The notes under the pieces: model-generated
Database searches by the model: none
What the model saw: only the letters and a program-made list of their open reading frames with translations
What the model was told of the DNA's origin: nothing
NCBI GenBank assembly: GCA_017460265.1
Contig: JAFUBJ010000025.1
Coordinates: 1 to 5,231, forward strand
Length of the DNA stretch: 5,231 nt
Direction: 5' to 3'
DNA from: Atopobiaceae bacterium
Lineage (GTDB): Bacteria > Actinomycetota > Coriobacteriia > Coriobacteriales > Atopobiaceae
Shown here: in pieces, positions 5,216-5,231 of the stretch
Position numbering within the stretch: the stretch's first letter is position 1
Layout: each line of letters opens with the position of its first letter
Translations under genes and position numbers: made by a program

Positions 5216-5231
5216 AGTCGCGCTGGCGATG

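Overview
The window is GC-rich, densely coding bacterial DNA. The high GC, the codon choice and a phosphotransacetylase (Pta) point to a fermentative actinobacterium. My best guess is a gut or oral member of the Coriobacteriia (Olsenella/Collinsella-like), but this rests on overall character and not on a marker gene. I see no insertion sequence, phage gene, CRISPR array, tRNA or rRNA.

Layout, left to right. Positions 1-786 hold the N-terminal 262 residues of phosphate acetyltransferase (pta) on the minus strand; its C-terminus lies beyond the left edge. A 200-bp divergent intergenic region (787-986) carries two copies of a GCACGTGC palindrome exactly 40 bp apart, each next to a -10-like element, and a foldable leader for the rightward genes. 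The plus strand then carries UDP-galactopyranose mutase (glf, 987-2186) and a GT-A fold family 2 glycosyltransferase (2270-3304). A GC-rich hairpin separates these two genes. A clear terminator (3324-3360) closes that pair. It is followed at once by a Maf nucleotide pyrophosphatase (3373-3990), which overlaps by 8 nt a P1/DmpA-NylC family self-processing hydrolase (3983-4966).

The last 265 bp (4967-5231) contain no convincing gene. They hold a 63-bp palindromic unit in two full tandem copies plus the start of a third, whose hairpin has become a strong terminator-like stem. A second strong hairpin (5187-5215) is oriented to terminate leftward transcription entering from the right. A weak hairpin (5137-5157) and a short GNRA-type stem near 5124-5133 lie between them.

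How the genes fit together. Glf makes UDP-galactofuranose, and the adjacent glycosyltransferase is the natural candidate to use it or to extend the same surface glycan; that link is inferred from adjacency. Maf and the P1 hydrolase look translationally coupled, with no obvious shared pathway. Pta belongs to acetyl-CoA/acetate metabolism and shares only the promoter region with glf. No wholly new multi-gene system is evident. The least explained items are the paired palindromes between pta and glf and the 63-bp structured repeat.
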